Shown: piece by piece, positions 4,377-5,756 of the stretch
Layout of the letters: each line of letters opens with the position of its first letter
Numbering within the stretch: position 1 is the stretch's first letter
DNA from: an uncultured Collinsella sp.
Lineage (GTDB): Bacteria > Actinomycetota > Coriobacteriia > Coriobacteriales > Coriobacteriaceae
Direction: 5' to 3'
Assembly (NCBI GenBank): GCA_902495985.1
Contig: CABUZF010000089.1
Coordinates: 1 to 5,756 of the forward strand
DNA length: 5,756 nt
Position numbers and translations under genes: made by a program
Notes under the pieces: generated by a model
The model's input: only the letters and a program-made list of their open reading frames with translations
Databases searched by the model: none
What the model was told of the DNA's origin: nothing

Positions 4377-4961
4377 ATGGATATCAAGGTTTCTGGACGC
4401 AAAACGACGGTAACCGATGCTCTGCGTGCGCATGTGGATGAGAAGATCGGCGAAGCGCTCAAGGTTTTCGATATCGAGCCCATGACGGTCGACGTCGTAC
4501 TTCGTTATGAGAAGAACCCCTCGAACCCCAACCCGGCAATCGTCGAGGTTACGGTTCGTGCCCGCGGTTCGGTGATTCGCGTTGCCGAGCACGGTGCAGA
4601 TATGTACGCCGCCATCGACCTCTCCGCCGATAAGGTCACCCGCCAGCTGCGCAAGTTCAAGACCAAGGTCGTGGACAACCGCCAGGGCGGTGCTAGCGCG
4701 GCGGATGTCGCACCGGTCGAGCGCGTCGAGGATCTGGCCGACCTGCTGCTGCCCGAGGAGGAGGACGACCTGCTCGTCCGCGAGAAGGTCATCGATGTCA
4801 CCCCGATGACTGAGGAGCAGGCACTGGTGCAGACCGATCTGCTCGGCCACGACTTCTACGTGTTCGAGAACGCGACGACCGGTCTCATCAATGTGGTGTA
4901 TCACCGTAAGAATGGTGGATATGGCATCATCAAGCCCCGCATCGAAACACTTGACGAGTAA
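4377..4961 (+). CDS. hpf: Ribosome hibernation promoting factor, long form (HPF/RaiA)
   Basis: 194 residues. ATG 4377 is chosen over an upstream in-frame start at 4317 because TTGGAG (4365-4370) sits 6 bases before it and MDIKVSGRKTTVTDALRAHV is the typical HPF N-terminus. Residues 1-100 form the S30AE/YfiA domain, with MTVDVVLRYEKN (36-47), AIVEVTVRARGSVIRVAEHG (54-73), then DMYAAIDLSADKVTRQLRKFK (75-95). An acidic linker (about 100-140, EEEDD near 127-131) leads to the C-terminal dimerisation domain with TEEQALVQTDLLGHDFYVF (145-163) and INVVYHRKNGGYGIIKP (171-187). In other bacteria the long form binds the small subunit at the decoding and tRNA sites and pairs two 70S ribosomes into inactive 100S dimers in stationary phase or stress. 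The gene is framed by terminators, so it is probably monocistronic with its own, unlocated promoter. Nothing is unusual in the protein. Confidence 0.96.
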   Translation: MDIKVSGRKTTVTDALRAHVDEKIGEALKVFDIEPMTVDVVLRYEKNPSNPNPAIVEVTVRARGSVIRVAEHGADMYAAIDLSADKVTRQLRKFKTKVVDNRQGGASAADVAPVERVEDLADLLLPEEEDDLLVREKVIDVTPMTEEQALVQTDLLGHDFYVFENATTGLINVVYHRKNGGYGIIKPRIETLDE

Positions 4962-4965
4962 AATA

Positions 4966-4987
4966 CGTTAACTTGCATGAGTTAACG
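4966..4987. other. Perfect palindromic hairpin after hpf
   Basis: CGTTAACT (4966-4973) / AGTTAACG (4980-4987) is a perfect 8-bp inverted repeat around TGCATG, 4 bases after the hpf stop. It precedes the main terminator. Read on the minus strand it is followed by TATTTTA, so it could act as a weak terminator for transcription coming from the right, or as an operator-like dyad. Confidence 0.45.
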
Positions 4988-4990
4988 GTT

Positions 4991-5022
4991 GGCGGCCATC
5001 CCATGCGGGTGGCCGCCTTTTT
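4991..5022 (+). terminator. Strong Rho-independent terminator of hpf
   Basis: GGCGGCCA (4991-4998) pairs perfectly with TGGCCGCC (5010-5017). Three more pairs (one G-U) extend the stem over the loop CATGC, and TTTTT (5018-5022) follows immediately. It lies only 18 bases before the next start codon. Confidence 0.9.
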
Positions 5023-5040
5023 ACGTAAGGAGTCGCTTTG

Positions 5041-5756
5041 ATGGACAAGGCCGCATCCGCCGGTCATTCGAACCGTTGCCGCATCGTCGTCGATACCTGC
5101 TGCGACTTTAGCCCCGAGGTCGCCGCGAACCTCGATGTCGATATCTTGGGCTTCCCCTTTATCATCGATGGCGAGGAGCGCACGGACGATATCTGGTCGA
5201 GCATGAGCCCTAAGGAGTTCTACGACCGCATGCGCGCCGGCGCTCGCGTGTCTACCTCCGCCGTGTCGCTCGGTCGCTATATCGAGTTCTTTACCGAGTG
5301 TGCCAAAGAAGGCACGCCCACGGTCTACCTGTGCTTTACCTCGGCGCTGTCGTCGAGCTACAACTCCGCGTGCCAGGCGGCGGACGCCGTGCGCGCCGAG
5401 TATCCCAACTTTGAGCTCTATGTGGTCGACAACGCTCTACCCTGTGCGACCGGCGCGCTCTTGGCACTCGAGGCCGTGCGCCAGCGTTCGGCGGGACTGA
5501 CCGCCAAACAGCTGGTCGATTGGGCAAACGAGGCAAAGACCTACGTCCACGGCTACTTTACGCTCGAGAGCTTTGACGCGCTGGCTGCCGGCGGCCGCAT
5601 TCCGCCCGCGGCGGCGCAACTCACGGCAAAGCTCGATGTCAAGCCCGAGCTCTCCTACGACCTGGCCGGCTCGCTGTCGCTGATCGGCGTCAACCGCGGC
5701 CGCAAGAAGGCGCTCAAGTCCATCCTCAAGTCGTTCCGCGAGAACTACGTGCCCGA
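5041..5756 (+). CDS. DegV family (FakB-like) fatty-acid-binding protein, 3' end outside the window
   Basis: The frame is open from ATG 5041 to the right edge (238 complete codons). AAGGAG (5027-5032) lies 8 bases before the start. The DegV pattern is clear: IVVDTCCDFSPE (15-26), corresponding to the usual DS(T/S)xDL start; VSTSAVSLGRYIEFF (70-84), the lipid-headgroup region; LSSSYNSA (103-110); VVDNALPCATGAL (128-140); FTLESFDALAAGGRI (173-187); and LTAKLDVKPELSYDLAGSLS (194-213) followed by NRGRKKALK (218-226). DegV proteins bind a fatty acid; in Firmicutes, FakB members present it to the kinase FakA for phosphorylation and use in phospholipid synthesis. Typical length is about 280 residues, so roughly 40-45 are missing. 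No FakA is visible here. Because an intrinsic terminator ends 18 bases upstream, expression must rely on read-through or on a promoter overlapping the hpf 3' region. Cys20 and Cys21 occupy the usually Ser/Thr-containing N-terminal motif, a mild oddity. Confidence 0.93.
   Translation, partial: MDKAASAGHSNRCRIVVDTCCDFSPEVAANLDVDILGFPFIIDGEERTDDIWSSMSPKEFYDRMRAGARVSTSAVSLGRYIEFFTECAKEGTPTVYLCFTSALSSSYNSACQAADAVRAEYPNFELYVVDNALPCATGALLALEAVRQRSAGLTAKQLVDWANEAKTYVHGYFTLESFDALAAGGRIPPAAAQLTAKLDVKPELSYDLAGSLSLIGVNRGRKKALKSILKSFRENYVP

Noticed and set aside
4194..4904. Minus-strand 236-residue frame opposite hpf
   Set aside because: It is the complement of the well-supported hpf gene and shows no domain of its own.

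Overview
The window looks like chromosomal DNA of a high-GC Actinomycetota of the class Coriobacteriia, most likely Collinsella or a close relative. This is inferred from GC-rich codon use, gene order and protein style; nothing here is a taxonomic marker, so the genus is a best guess. All recognised genes are on the + strand. They are mostly separated by intrinsic-terminator-like hairpins, so there are several short transcription units rather than one operon.

Layout: (1) 1-287, the 3' end of a gene whose product ends in a very basic, low-complexity tail. (2) A strong hairpin at 351-386 whose 3' arm contains the Shine-Dalgarno of the next gene. (3) comF (390-1196), closely followed by an unnamed gene (1208-2317) whose C-terminal half resembles a PD-(D/E)XK/DUF559-type nuclease fold. 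(4) A 731-base stretch without a credible protein gene (2318-3048). It holds an AT-rich, MITE-like imperfect palindrome (2347-2573), an abutting GC-rich hairpin cluster (2570-2631), a promoter with a perfect TATAAT inside a dyad (2690-2718), and a probable structured non-coding RNA (about 2725-2990). (5) A solute-binding lipoprotein gene (3049-4059) followed by two hairpins, the second a strong terminator. (6) The long-form ribosome hibernation factor gene hpf/raiA (4377-4961) and its terminator. (7) The 5' part of a DegV-family fatty-acid-binding gene (5041 to the window edge).

The most interesting element is the RNA at 2725-2990. Its predicted transcription start, about 7 bases after TATAAT, falls at the first base of a 14-bp closing helix that pairs 2726-2740 with 2977-2990. 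Further nested helices lie inside it. It sits between a comF gene and an hpf/raiA gene, the published neighbourhood of the large, widespread 'raiA' non-coding RNA of Firmicutes and Actinobacteria. I therefore propose it as a raiA-type RNA, not confirmed by a covariance search. The theme of the region is DNA uptake/processing (ComF), ribosome hibernation (HPF) and a conserved RNA of poorly understood function, with accessory insertions (nuclease-like gene, repeat element, lipoprotein) between them.
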